Origin: CAVOJV01 sp963696325
Lineage (GTDB): Bacteria; Pseudomonadota; Gammaproteobacteria; Competibacterales; Competibacteraceae
Length of the DNA: 22,857 nt
Direction: 5' to 3'
Assembly (NCBI GenBank): GCA_963696325.1
Contig: CAVOJV010000016.1
Span: 1 to 22,857, forward strand
Part shown: one piece after another, positions 13,981-21,365 of the stretch
Layout of the letters: each line of letters opens with the position of its first letter
How positions within the stretch are numbered: the first letter of the stretch is position 1
Notes under the pieces: model-generated
What the model saw: only the letters and a program-made list of their open reading frames with translations
Told to the model about the DNA's origin: nothing
The model's database searches: none
Translations under genes and position numbers: made by a program

Positions 13981-15741
13981 GTAATTGCTCAAAAAGTCCG
14001 GGTAATTCTGGTCTACGGACCTTGAGCCGCAGCGCGAATCAGGCTGGGCAGTGGCGGAATTTGATGTTGTTGGCTGATCCGGTCTTGCAGATAGTGCCAA
14101 AAGGAAATGCCCAGCTTTTGGCACGTTTTCTTTAAGCTAAGGAAGGTATCGCGTGCCTTGCGTCCACTGTCACTGCGGGTCGTTGCGCTAATCTTGCGCT
14201 TTTTCACATAGTCGCGAATGTCGTTCTCGCTGAGGTTGTTGTGAAGAGGAATTTCAGGCCGCTCGAGCACCCGCAGCAACTCGGGTTTGTTCTCATGCAG
14301 ACGCTTGAGCGCCACATCGAGGGTGTAATAACCCGTTTTCTGTGTAAAGATCTCGTCAAACCGTTTTTCCAGCTCCCCCCGGGTCTTCTTATCAGGCGCC
14401 CGCTGGTACGCTTTGAGCGCTTGATAGAAGCACCAGATGTCCCCACGAACACGCTCTTGGGCGGCTCGGTTGGTGTCGCTACAGGGAATGAGCTTGTGAA
14501 GCGTACGCTCGGCATGTACCCAACACAGCGCATTGAGAAAACCCGCGACATTGAACTGGCCGGCATCGTCGCTCATAATCACCAGCTCCGGAGACAACCC
14601 GTGATGAACGAGACTACCCACCAACGCCCCTTCGGTCGCGATTTTGATGTGCCGCTCCGTGGTAATGCCAAGCGTTTGCAGATATACCGCCCACGAGACC
14701 TTATCGGCACAGATTCGATCCTGTGAACAAAGTGCCAGCTGGGCATAGGGCAGTTTCTGCTGCTTCATATACTCGCGCGCGACCTCGTCGACTACATAGT
14801 CCGTTTGACCCGCGCGCAGCAGCTCCAAAAAATTGATCCGGCTTTTGCTATCGGTGCTCGAAAACCATGCAAACCACTCGTTACCGATGTGCGTGCAATA
14901 ACCATTCTTACCCTGATGACGGGCCCCCGTATCGTCGACGTTAATATGCGAGGAGACGTCAAGTCCGATCCGCAATACCTCGGCTTTCTCCTCGTGAAAC
15001 CGTGCGTAGCCATCAATGAGCAACCGATTCAGCTGTCCCGACGATATCTCTACGCCCCATTCCCACAGTTGCTTCAGAATTAGCCGCTGCGGGACATGTT
15101 GCTGGTAATGCTGACTCAGCATATAACTGCGCAGCGTCGGTCCAAAATGACTCCCCGCCACCGATACAGGCAACTCACCGATAACCGATTCCCCAGCCGG
15201 ACTCTGATAGCGTGCCCGCAAATATTTCGTATTCTTGAGCTTGAACTCTAGCTCTTGGACCACATACGCTTGATAGCCTTTGAACGCCGATCCCGGCGGG
15301 ATATGATCCGGTTGTACGATGTGCTCTTCGTGAATCTCCAGTGCTTGCGTCTTGCACCGACTCGGCTTCCCTCGCCGCTTTCGTTTCTTTTTGCTTCCGT
15401 TACCTCCCTCGTCTCTCGGATCTCTATTCAAGGTGCTTGGCTTAATCTTCGGCCGCGCTTTCTCACCTTTCAAAATCGCGATCTCGTCTTTTAACTGCTG
15501 AATCTGCTCCTCCTGCAGCGCCAATTGTTCTACCTGCTTGACCAGTTGCTCCTGCTGCTGATGACAGATCGACAACACCCGCGCCACCGTCGCCGTACGC
15601 TCACCTTCGGGTACGTCTGACAGTTTCGGAAGCGGGTCTAGGGTCACCGGTTTCATCGGCTCAATAGTATACGCCGCTCATTCGTGCCAGCCATCATCCA
15701 CTCGATTCAGCTACAATTACCCAGACTTAATGAGCAATTAC
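13981..15741 (-). mobile_element. Complete IS66-type element (1761 bp), divergent
   Basis: Ends at 13981-14007 and 15715-15741 are 27-bp inverted repeats with three mismatches (starting GTAATTGCTC), flanked by 8-bp CGACTAAA duplications. One transposase gene on the minus strand. It sits inside the MITE-like element. Confidence 0.92.
14013..15656 (-). CDS. IS66-like transposase, divergent, without zinc finger
   Basis: A 547-residue transposase. Residues about 30-65 form a Gln/Glu-rich coiled coil, followed by a basic stretch (KKKRKRRGK). The DDE core can be read as INVDDTGAR (Asp241/242), LVIMSDDAGQF (Asp363/364) and LHNNLSENDIR (Glu477), matching the IS66 order HxDET, SDG and NNxxE but with different residues around them. 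The CxxC zinc region of ordinary IS66 proteins is absent. The right-hand motif RKARDTFLSLKKTCQKLG corresponds to the family's C-terminal block. The ATG at 15654-15656 is the first good start. Its lower GC and different codon use compared with the neighbouring IS66 gene point to another source. Confidence 0.87.
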   Translation of the reverse strand: MKPVTLDPLPKLSDVPEGERTATVARVLSICHQQQEQLVKQVEQLALQEEQIQQLKDEIAILKGEKARPKIKPSTLNRDPRDEGGNGSKKKRKRRGKPSRCKTQALEIHEEHIVQPDHIPPGSAFKGYQAYVVQELEFKLKNTKYLRARYQSPAGESVIGELPVSVAGSHFGPTLRSYMLSQHYQQHVPQRLILKQLWEWGVEISSGQLNRLLIDGYARFHEEKAEVLRIGLDVSSHINVDDTGARHQGKNGYCTHIGNEWFAWFSSTDSKSRINFLELLRAGQTDYVVDEVAREYMKQQKLPYAQLALCSQDRICADKVSWAVYLQTLGITTERHIKIATEGALVGSLVHHGLSPELVIMSDDAGQFNVAGFLNALCWVHAERTLHKLIPCSDTNRAAQERVRGDIWCFYQALKAYQRAPDKKTRGELEKRFDEIFTQKTGYYTLDVALKRLHENKPELLRVLERPEIPLHNNLSENDIRDYVKKRKISATTRSDSGRKARDTFLSLKKTCQKLGISFWHYLQDRISQQHQIPPLPSLIRAAAQGP

Positions 15742-15749
15742 CGACTAAA
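15742..15749. repeat. Target site duplication of second IS66-type element, right copy
   Basis: CGACTAAA, as at 13973-13980. Confidence 0.93.
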
Positions 15750-15777
15750 TGTCTAAGTCCGACAGACTCCTAGCAAG

Positions 15778-16597
15778 GGTATTGTCAACTTGACCGGAGG
15801 GGGATCAGTGGGCATCATCGCGGCATGAACCAAGCAACGAACCCCTACGTCGGCTACCGTTATCCTGCCGAAATTATCAGCCATGCGGTCTGGTTGTACT
15901 TCCGCTTCACCCTCAGCTTCCGCGATATCGAGGAACTGCTGGCCGCCCGCGGTATCACCGTGACCTACGAAACGATCCGGCAGTGGTGTCTGAAATTCGG
16001 CCAATCCTTTGCGAACGAGGTGCGACGGCGGTTGCCCCGCCCTGGCGACAAATGGCATTTGGATGAGATGTACCTGAAGATTAATGGCAAGCTCCATTAC
16101 CTCTGGCGGGCCGTCGATCAAGAGAGTCAGGTGTTGGATATTCTCCTGCAGACTCACCGCGATAAACGCGCGGCGAAGCGATTTTTCAAGAAGTTGCTGA
16201 AGGGCTTGCGTTATGTGCCGCGGGTGGTGGTGACAGATAAACTGCGGAGTTACGGGGCGGCGCTCAAGGAGATCCTACCCAGTGTCGAGCATCGCCAGCA
16301 GAAGGGATTAAACAACCGGGCCGAGCTCTCGCATCAGCCGACCCGACAGCAGGAACGGCAGATGCGCCGGTTTAAATCCGCTGGGCAGGCCCAGCGGTTC
16401 CTGTCCGCCCACGCGCCCCTCAATAATTTGTTTCGCTTTCGTCGGCATCGCTTGACCGCCGCCGCCGCCAGGACTGTCCGCGCGCAGGCCTTCGCCACCT
16501 GGCAGCAGGTGACGTGCGCCCAACAGGCGGCCTAACCCCCTCAAACACCTCGTATCCCGGGTGAATTGCGTCTGTAGTTCAACAAGTTGACAATACC
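15778..16597 (+). mobile_element. IS6-family element, copy A (820 bp)
   Basis: Bounded by perfect 15-bp inverted repeats GGTATTGTCAACTTG (15778-15792) and its complement (16583-16597). One transposase gene. The flanking octamers CTAGCAAG and GGTGCGCG differ, so no target duplication is seen. It begins four bp outside the MITE-like element. Confidence 0.95.
15825..16535 (+). CDS. IS6-family transposase, copy A
   Basis: A 236-residue IS6/IS26-type transposase that acts by replicative (cointegrate-forming) transposition. After a short zinc-free N-terminus comes YRYPAEIISHAVWLYFRF, then TYETIRQWCLKFG. The DDE core shows KWHLDEMYLKI (Asp80), VVVTDKLRSYGAA (Asp138) and NNRAELSHQPTR (Glu167). The length is normal. 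It differs from copy B at only three residues (Val9, Ala214, Ala232 here). The ATG 15825 is 33 bases inside the left repeat. Confidence 0.95.
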   Translation: MNQATNPYVGYRYPAEIISHAVWLYFRFTLSFRDIEELLAARGITVTYETIRQWCLKFGQSFANEVRRRLPRPGDKWHLDEMYLKINGKLHYLWRAVDQESQVLDILLQTHRDKRAAKRFFKKLLKGLRYVPRVVVTDKLRSYGAALKEILPSVEHRQQKGLNNRAELSHQPTRQQERQMRRFKSAGQAQRFLSAHAPLNNLFRFRRHRLTAAAARTVRAQAFATWQQVTCAQQAA

Positions 16598-17273
16598 GGT
16601 GCGCGAGGAGCGGCGGCGGACGGACCAGCTCACACAGTTGCAAGAGAAGATTACCGAAGGTAACGCCTTCGTCGAAAAATCCCCGCGCGCGAGTGCGGAG
16701 AAAGGCTTAGCGGCTTTACAACGCGGGGTCAAAAGCCACAAGCTCGCCAAATTCGTCACCCTGACCCTGGAGGCGCGCGTGATCGTCGGCGCCATCGACG
16801 AGGATGCCCAGGCGGAAGAGGCCTTGCTCGATGGCTGTTATCTCCTGGAAACGGATGTTCCCCGGGCCTTGCTGGATGCCAAGACGGTGGAGGAGCGCTA
16901 TCGCGACCTGCAAAAAGTCGAGCGCAACTTCCGCACCGTAAAAACCACCTTCCTGGAAATTCGGCCGATCTGCTTACGCAAGGCCGAGCGCACCAAGGCC
17001 CCTGTCTTCATCGCGATGCTGGCGCTGAAGATCACCCGGCAGTTTGAAGCTGGGCTTCGCCACGCGTTTGGGACCACCGACCAGGCCGCCGCCGCCATGA
17101 CCCCGGAGGATGCCTTGGTCGCGCTGGGGCGATTGACCTACCTGTACACCACTGACCGTAACGGCGAGCGTTATGTCCACCTGCCGCGCCCAGATGATCA
17201 GCAGGCCAAAATTCTGACCGCTTTGGTCCTTTCCTTCCCCAGCAAGCCCAAAGTCGAAAAACGCCCAGCGTAG
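16598..17273 (+). pseudogene. IS1634-like transposase, C-terminal part
   Basis: About 225 residues of the C-terminal half, cut on the left by IS6 copy A. The open frame starts inside the IS6 end, so the native 5' part is missing. The segments ALLDGCYLLETDV, VEERYRDLQKVERNFRTVKT and LEIRPICLRKAERTKAPVFI match the IS1634/IS4-like core around the catalytic Glu (in VERNFRTVK). The helix-rich stretch before it (DQLTQLQEKITEGNAF) fits the part between catalytic residues. The N-terminal Asp motifs are absent and not found elsewhere in the window. Inactive relic; family call from motifs. Confidence 0.75.
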
Positions 17274-17457
17274 GCAGAAGCCCATTATGCAACATCATCT
17301 CTTTTTTAAATAAACTCATATACCTGAAGCCGAATTGCATCTGCCGGTCGGGGGAAGATCCGCCAGATTAACCCCAGGATTTGCAACAGAACCCCCGGCC
17401 CGCCATAGGTGGCGAGTTCGCCCTGTTAGCAATTGCGTGGCGGGATTAGTGGCGGCG
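17274..17457. other. Gap between IS1634-like fragment and parE
   Basis: No gene. The AT-rich start (around 17296-17325) and GC-rich remainder suggest a junction, perhaps the lost right end of the IS1634-like element. No clear terminator for parDE is seen. Confidence 0.4.
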
Positions 17458-17757
17458 TCAATCGTCCGGGTAAAGAAGGGCGTCCAAGTCGCGCGCGCCA
17501 TGAAGTACGCGAACAATCTCGATGCCTTCCGGGGTTGGCCGGTAAAAGATTACATACCGGCCTACCGGGAAACTTCGCAATCCTGTTTCAAGTTCGTCAC
17601 GCGCGCGGCCCATGTTCGGCTGCCCGGCTAGCGCGCGGAATTTCCGGTCAATGGTTTCAATGAAGGCGTCCGCGCGCGCCTCGCTGTCGTCGGCGATGTA
17701 ATCCCATATCTCGGCAAGGTCGGTTTTGGCACGCGGGCGTTTGACGATGACCGGCAT
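17458..17757 (-). CDS. parE: ParE/RelE-superfamily toxin
   Basis: A 99-residue toxin of the ParE/RelE fold; ParE members poison DNA gyrase, others cleave mRNA, and the target here is inferred from the ParD partner. The N-terminus VIVKRPRAKTDLAEIWDYIA is the typical first strand and helix, then LAGQPNMGRARDELETGLRSFPVGRYVIFYRP, a ParE hallmark, and IEIVRVLHGARD near the end. ATG 17755-17757 directly follows the TAA of the antitoxin gene with no gap, so translation is coupled. The pair lies between inverted IS6 copies and could act as an addiction module for the island. Confidence 0.93.
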   Translation of the reverse strand: MPVIVKRPRAKTDLAEIWDYIADDSEARADAFIETIDRKFRALAGQPNMGRARDELETGLRSFPVGRYVIFYRPTPEGIEIVRVLHGARDLDALLYPDD

Positions 17758-18033
17758 TTATGCCTCTTGGGCGGCGTTGGCGCGCGCGGCTCTTCTCTTG
17801 CGGCCTTCCCGCTTGATCTCTTCGGGCTCCCATGGCGTAGGCTCGCCGCTGTTGAGGCCGTCGCGTATATCTTGCCGCAACTGTTCGAGCTTAGCCGCGC
17901 GCATCCGGTCTTGTTCTTCCATAAGGCGCAACGCTTCGCGGACCACCTCGCTGGCGGACGTGTAGAGGCCGGACGCTACTTTCTGCCTGACCATTTCCTC
18001 AAGTTGAGGGGTAAGATTGACGTTCATCGTCAT
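17758..18033 (-). CDS. parD: ParD-like antitoxin
   Basis: A ~91-residue antitoxin with an N-terminal ribbon-helix-helix DNA-binding domain (MNVNLTPQLEEMVRQKVASG, then YTSASEVVREALRLMEEQD) and a charged C-terminal tail that would bind the toxin. The start MTMNVNLTP (18031-18033) has GAGG five bases upstream; the ATG two codons later is possible, and the longer frame to 18093 lacks support. It is the first gene of the pair. Such antitoxins repress their own promoter; a good candidate lies at 18076-18103. Confidence 0.93.
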   Translation of the reverse strand: MTMNVNLTPQLEEMVRQKVASGLYTSASEVVREALRLMEEQDRMRAAKLEQLRQDIRDGLNSGEPTPWEPEEIKREGRKRRAARANAAQEA

Positions 18034-18075
18034 GACAACCTCGTGTCTGCCGTAAGGATGTTTGACCATAGCAGC

Positions 18076-18103
18076 ATTATCATAAGATGGCAAAGTTTGA
18101 CAA
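18076..18103 (-). promoter_or_regulatory. Candidate sigma-70 promoter of parDE
   Basis: On the minus strand TTGTCA (18098-18103) and GATAAT (18076-18081) are 16 bp apart, each one mismatch from consensus, about 43 bp before parD. The repeated GTCAAAC/TTTGACC sequences around it could be ParD operator sites. Confidence 0.55.
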
Positions 18104-18122
18104 TCAATGAATACGTCGTTGT

Positions 18123-18195
18123 GTCGGGTAAGGAAGCGGCATTGCTACCGCTCCCTCCCCTAAGAACCGTACTTGAAAGTTTCCCCGAGCCGTTG
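18123..18195 (-). ncRNA. Group II intron 3' end (domains V and VI), remnant
   Basis: Read on the minus strand: GGGGAAACTTTCAAGTACGGTTC resembles the 3' half of domain V (3' strand GTACGGTTC at about 18164-18172), TTAGGGG follows, then a domain VI-like hairpin (18132-18155: GGGAGCGG pairs with CCGCTTCC around TAGCAATG) and the typical 3' end TTACCCGAC at 18123. The domain V 5' strand is corrupted and no reverse transcriptase gene remains. Confidence 0.55.
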
Positions 18196-18267
18196 ACTTA
18201 ATCTGTTGATTCAGGCCAGTTAGCGGACGTACAATGCCCTTGTTCTCTGGCTTTTCCAATTTGAATC

Positions 18268-18538
18268 ATGCAGAAAAAATCTTCCGTAGCTTCTACGGGG
18301 AAACACCCCCGGATACCGCCTGAGCACGATGGCATCCAGGTCAATCACTGCAAGTCTCCGGTCTGCAAGAATTACGGCGTTCCGGCAGAACAAACATCGG
18401 TACGTGGGAGCAATCGCTACACTCTGGATTCACGCAACAAAGGTATTTCCTGCTGCATCTGCACGTCCTGCGGAGAAGAATTCCCGCTCAAGAGCAACCT
18501 CGGCATCGCGGAAGAGGTCGAGCGCATGGCGTCCTACC
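18268..18538 (+). pseudogene. Zinc-ribbon protein fragment, probably transposase N-terminus
   Basis: About 90 residues, cut on the right by IS6 copy B; the frame runs on into the IS and stops at 18828 as a chimera. It has two Cys pairs, CKSPVCKNYG and CTSCGEEFPLKSN, separated by about 35 residues with further cysteines between, like zinc ribbons at the N-terminus of some IS transposases. No ribosome-binding site is clear before ATG 18268. I cannot name the family; the identification as transposase is inference. Confidence 0.5.
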
Positions 18539-19358
18539 GGTATTGTCAACTTGTTGAACTACAGACGCAATTCACCCGGGATACGAGGTGTTTGAGGGGG
18601 TTAGGCCGCCTGTTGGACGCACGTCACCTGCTGCCAGGTGGCGAAGGCCTGCGCACGAACGGTCCTGGCGCCGGCGGCGGTCAAGCGATGCCGACGAAAG
18701 CGAAACAAATTATTGAGGGGCGCGTGTGCCGACAGGAACCGCTGGGCCTGCCCAGCGGATTTAAACCGGCGCATTTGCCGTTCTTGCTGTCGGGTCGGCT
18801 GATGCGAGAGCTCGGCCCGGTTGTTTAATCCCTTCTGCTGGCGATGCTCGACACTGGGTAGGATCTCCTTGAGCGCCGCCCCGTAACTCCGCAGTTTATC
18901 TGTCACCACCACCCGCGGCACATAACGCAAGCCCTTCAGCAACTTCTTGAAAAATCGCTTCGCCGCGCGTTTATCGCGGTGAGTCTGCAGGAGAATATCC
19001 AACACCTGACTCTCTTGATCGACGGCCCGCCAGAGGTAATGGAGCTTGCCATTAATCTTCAGGTACATCTCATCCAAATGCCATTTGTCGCCAGGGCGGG
19101 GCAACCGCCGTCGCACCTCGTTCGCAAAGGATTGGCCGAATTTCAGACACCACTGCCGGATCGTTTCGTAGGTCACGGTGATACCGCGGGCGGCCAGTAA
19201 TTCCTCGATATCGCGGAAGCTGAGGGTGAAGCGGAAGTACAACCAGACCGCATGGCTGATAATTTCGGCAGGATAACGGTAGCCGGCGTAGGGGTTCGTT
19301 GCTTGGTTCATGCCGCGATGATGCCCACTGATCCCCCTCCGGTCAAGTTGACAATACC
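18539..19358 (-). mobile_element. IS6-family element, copy B (820 bp)
   Basis: Same length and ends as copy A (repeats at 18539-18553 and 19344-19358), opposite orientation. Left flank is the zinc-ribbon gene fragment, right flank an IS630 transposase gene fragment; flanking octamers GTCCTACC and CTGTCGGA differ. Confidence 0.95.
18601..19311 (-). CDS. IS6-family transposase, copy B
   Basis: A 236-residue protein identical to the copy A protein except Ala9, Gly214 and Val232. The same Asp80, Asp138 and Glu167 are present, so both copies look active. The near identity of protein and IS ends shows a recent duplication within this region or arrival of two copies from the same source. Confidence 0.95.
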   Translation of the reverse strand: MNQATNPYAGYRYPAEIISHAVWLYFRFTLSFRDIEELLAARGITVTYETIRQWCLKFGQSFANEVRRRLPRPGDKWHLDEMYLKINGKLHYLWRAVDQESQVLDILLQTHRDKRAAKRFFKKLLKGLRYVPRVVVTDKLRSYGAALKEILPSVEHRQQKGLNNRAELSHQPTRQQERQMRRFKSAGQAQRFLSAHAPLNNLFRFRRHRLTAAGARTVRAQAFATWQQVTCVQQAA

Positions 19359-19781
19359 CTGTCGGATGCTCTCATGCGATACCCGCTCCAGCCACTTCAA
19401 CTCCACCAGCTTGTCGGCCAATAGCCGTAGCGTCCAGCGTTGGTGACCACGTGGCGGGTCACTTTTGGTCAACGCCAGCACCCGCGCCTCGACTGCACCG
19501 CTGAGCTTACCCAGGCGCGGTGGGTGCAGGCGCGGCTTCAGCGCTGCCTCCAAGCCTTCCTCAACGAACCGTTGCCGAACCCGTTCAATGGTACAAATCC
19601 CTACCCCCAAGGCGTCGCCAACCTGCTGATCGGTGCGTCCACCACCTCCATCATTGGCATCGGCCAGCAACAGAATGCGCGCATGCGTCAACAGCCGCGC
19701 CGCCGCCTTACCCGACGAGACCCGTTTCTGTAACGCCGTTCGTTCCTCTTCAGAGAGGGTAACAAGATATCTCTTGGCCAT
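19359..19781 (-). pseudogene. IS630-family transposase, N-terminal part
   Basis: 141 residues from ATG 19779-19781 (GGAG upstream on the minus strand) to the edge of IS6 copy B. The protein MAKRYLVTLSEEERTALQ begins with the helix-turn-helix region (LTHARILLLADAN, DQQVGDALGVGICTIERVRQ) and continues RWTLRLLADKLVELKWLERVSHESIRQ, the family's segment before the DDE domain. The catalytic domain is missing; the frame continues for a few residues into the IS6 copy. The upstream part to about 19862 probably holds the element's own end. Confidence 0.88.
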
Positions 19782-19863
19782 AGGTGAACTCCTTCGGTTT
19801 ACGGAGAGTGAAAACCAAAGAAGATCAGACAGCGCCAAACCCATCAATATCAATTTGACAAGG

Positions 19864-20239
19864 CACTAGTGTGTCGTTTGGTTTGCATGTAGCCATTAAT
19901 GGGCGGGAGCAAGTAAGCTGATGGCGGAGGAGGTCACCATGTCCCACTGCCCAAAGAACCCGCTGCGCCCGCTCCTGGAGGAGGAGCGTCGGCAACTGAT
20001 TCACCTGAGTCGGTGCCAAGCCGCTCCCGCTGGCCAAGTGGCCCGCGCCAAAGCGGCGGCGCGCGGCTGGAATACCTCCCTAACGCCCTTCATCTAGGGT
20101 GGCAAGCGTGCGGCGCGGCGCCAGCGTAAGTGGGAAGACACCATCGCCTAGGCGGTTCCGGCGCCGTTACTCACTCGTCGCTTTCGTAGCAAACAGGCGG
20201 GTAACTATGGCGATGGGCAAACCAAACGCTCCACTAGTG
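19864..20239. mobile_element. Small inverted-repeat element, IS630-derived
   Basis: The left end CACTAGTGTGTCGTTTGG (19864) and the right end (20217-20239) match as inverted repeats of about 23 bp, sharing GCAAACCAAACG and CACTAGTG. Both edges contain a TA, the IS630 target. The inside is about 330 bp with a degenerate IS630-type start codon region. It cuts the orfB gene of the IS3-family element. Confidence 0.65.
19939..20097 (+). pseudogene. IS630-type transposase N-terminal relic
   Basis: From ATG 19939, with GGAGGAGGT a few bases upstream, the frame gives 52 residues with RPLLEEERRQLIHLSRCQAA and GQVARAKAAARGW, like the start of a second IS630-type subgroup, then stops at TAG 20095. A degraded continuation (GGKRAARRQRKWEDTIA) follows. 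It lies inside the small inverted-repeat element. No function is expected. Confidence 0.5.
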
Positions 20240-20805
20240 AACTGCGCGCCTTGATCGGTATTGAAAATCGCCGGGACCCCAAAGCGCCGCAGCGCCTCGT
20301 GAAGACAGTCCACGCAGAATCCCGTATCGAGCGTATTGCTGAGCCGCCAGGTCAACAACTTTCCGCTATACCAGTCGATAATCGCCACCAGGTAACCCCA
20401 ACCCTGGGCGAGTCGAATGTACGTAATATCGGTACTCCACGCCTGATTGGGCCGGTCGAGGGCCAATCCCCGCAGCAAGTAGGGATACACCGGATGGGCC
20501 GGATGCGGCTGACTGGTGTGGGGACCCGGCGCCATACCGGCCAACCCCAGCTGCTGCATCAGGCGCTGCACCCGTTTCCGGTTGACCGCAAAGCCCCGCT
20601 CCCGCAGAAACCAGACCATCCGCCGACTGCCAAAGAACGGATGGCGCGCGTATTCTTCAGCAATGAGCCGGAGCATCATCGCGTCGTCCTCATCCACCAG
20701 AGTGGCTCGCTGATGGGCGTAACACATGGCGCGACTGACCCCCGCCAGGGCGCATTGCCGGATCAACGGCAGGGGGTCGTCGCGGGAAATCCACGCCTGC
20801 CTCAC
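20235..20805 (-). pseudogene. IS3-family transposase OrfB, C-terminus lost
   Basis: The integrase-like subunit of an IS3-family transposase. Residues about 1-110 give the usual HTH_21 region (YARHPFFGSRRMVWFLRERG, RKRVQRLMQQLGL). The DDE core has WSTDITYIRLAQGWGYLVAI and FNTDQGAQFTS, the two aspartates; the final Glu region is gone. The native match ends at about 20235, after which unrelated sequence continues the frame to a stop at 20167. It has no start of its own: it is normally made by -1 frameshifting from orfA (GTG 20805 is only the first start-like codon). Non-functional. Confidence 0.9.
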
Positions 20806-21107
20806 CGCGACGGGCTCGGACCGGACTTTTTTTTCAGCCAGTCCAGCTCCACCTTGAGCCGCCCGATCTCACTGTAGCGGCGATCGGGGTCACTGTGCGC
20901 GCTCGCCGCCTGGGGGCCGCGCTTGCCCTCAAACACTTCGCTGGCCTGCTCCAGCAACGCTTTTTTCCAGTGGCTCACCTGGACGGGATGAACCCCATAC
21001 TCCTGGCCGATTTCGTTCAACGTCTTGGTCTCGCGGACCGCTTCCAAGGCCACTTTCGCCTTGAAGCTCGCACTATGGACCTTCCGCGTCTTGGTGTCGC
21101 TCATCAT
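20802..21107 (-). CDS. IS3-family OrfA (DNA-binding subunit)
   Basis: A ~101-residue helix-turn-helix protein of IS3-family type: RKVHSASFKAKVALEAVRE, TLNEIGQEYGVHPVQVSHWK, then EIGRLKVELDWLKKK with a leucine-rich coil. The start is ATG 21105-21107, six bases after AGGAGG; the longer frame to 21125 is less likely. OrfA ends just past an A8 run (20827-20834), a slippery A_AAA_AAG site where -1 frameshifting would join it to orfB. OrfA alone typically represses transposition. Confidence 0.92.
   Translation of the reverse strand: MMSDTKTRKVHSASFKAKVALEAVRETKTLNEIGQEYGVHPVQVSHWKKALLEQASEVFEGKRGPQAASAHSDPDRRYSEIGRLKVELDWLKKKSGPSPSR
20827..20834 (-). promoter_or_regulatory. Programmed -1 frameshift site (A8) of IS3 element
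   Basis: Eight A in a row on the minus strand followed by G give A_AAA_AAG in the orfA frame, near the end of orfA, with orfB open in the -1 frame. This matches the IS3-family OrfAB mechanism. Confidence 0.75.
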
Positions 21108-21207
21108 CTGGACCCTCCTGTTCATCGCGTTTCCTTAGCTTAAACCCTTGTCCGATTTTCGGGGTCCACTATAATTCTTCATCTCTTAGTAGCGGCCGCT
21201 AGTGCAA

Positions 21208-21299
21208 ATTCCACGCTTATTCGGCCACTGATTCCATGACCATTCGGCCACCCATTCCACGAGCATCCGGCCACTGATTCCACGGCCATTCGACCACCC
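21208..21299. repeat. Four tandem 23-bp repeats at IS21 left end
   Basis: Units start at 21208, 21231, 21254 and 21277, each beginning ATTCCA and ending CGGCCAC or CGACCAC plus two bases. They cover the space between the IS end and istA. Probable transposase binding sites. Confidence 0.85.
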
Positions 21300-21365
21300 C
21301 CTGGGCGGGGGCGACGCTGGGCAATCTCAACTATGATCGACCGCTTTTCGGAGCGAGAGGTCGAT

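Larger units (their letters stand above)
13874..15773. mobile_element. MITE-like element, about 131 bp before interruption by IS66 type
   Basis: CTAGGAGTTTGTCGGACT (13874-13891) and its near-complement AGTCCGACAGACTCCTAG (15756-15773) are ends of one element with a single mismatch in 18. Removing the IS66-type element (13981-15741) and one of its 8-bp copies leaves about 131 bp, AT-rich, with no gene. CTAG at both outer edges may be a 4-bp target duplication or part of the repeat. Likely a miniature element mobilised by a full IS with similar ends. Confidence 0.7.
15778..19358. mobile_element. Inverted IS6-family pair enclosing parDE (composite-like structure)
   Basis: Two 820-bp IS6-family copies in opposite orientation enclose 1941 bp (16598-18538). 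No shared 8-bp duplication exists between the outer flanks (CTAGCAAG, CTGTCGGA) or around either copy. The structure can thus be a composite transposon that lost its original flanks, or the product of replicative inversion within the region. The enclosed DNA holds two cut transposase-type genes, a toxin-antitoxin pair and an intron fragment. Confidence 0.65.
20235..21168 (-). mobile_element. IS3-family element, left end missing
   Basis: The right end is TGGACCCCGAAAATCGG on the minus strand (to 21168). It carries orfA and orfB overlapping with a shift of frame; orfB is cut at about 20235 by the IS630-derived element, and its 3' part with the left end is absent on the other side. Confidence 0.85.

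Noticed and set aside
18268..18828. 186-residue frame crossing from the zinc-ribbon gene into IS6 copy B
   Set aside because: The part after 18538 is antisense IS6 sequence; the frame is a chimera produced by insertion.
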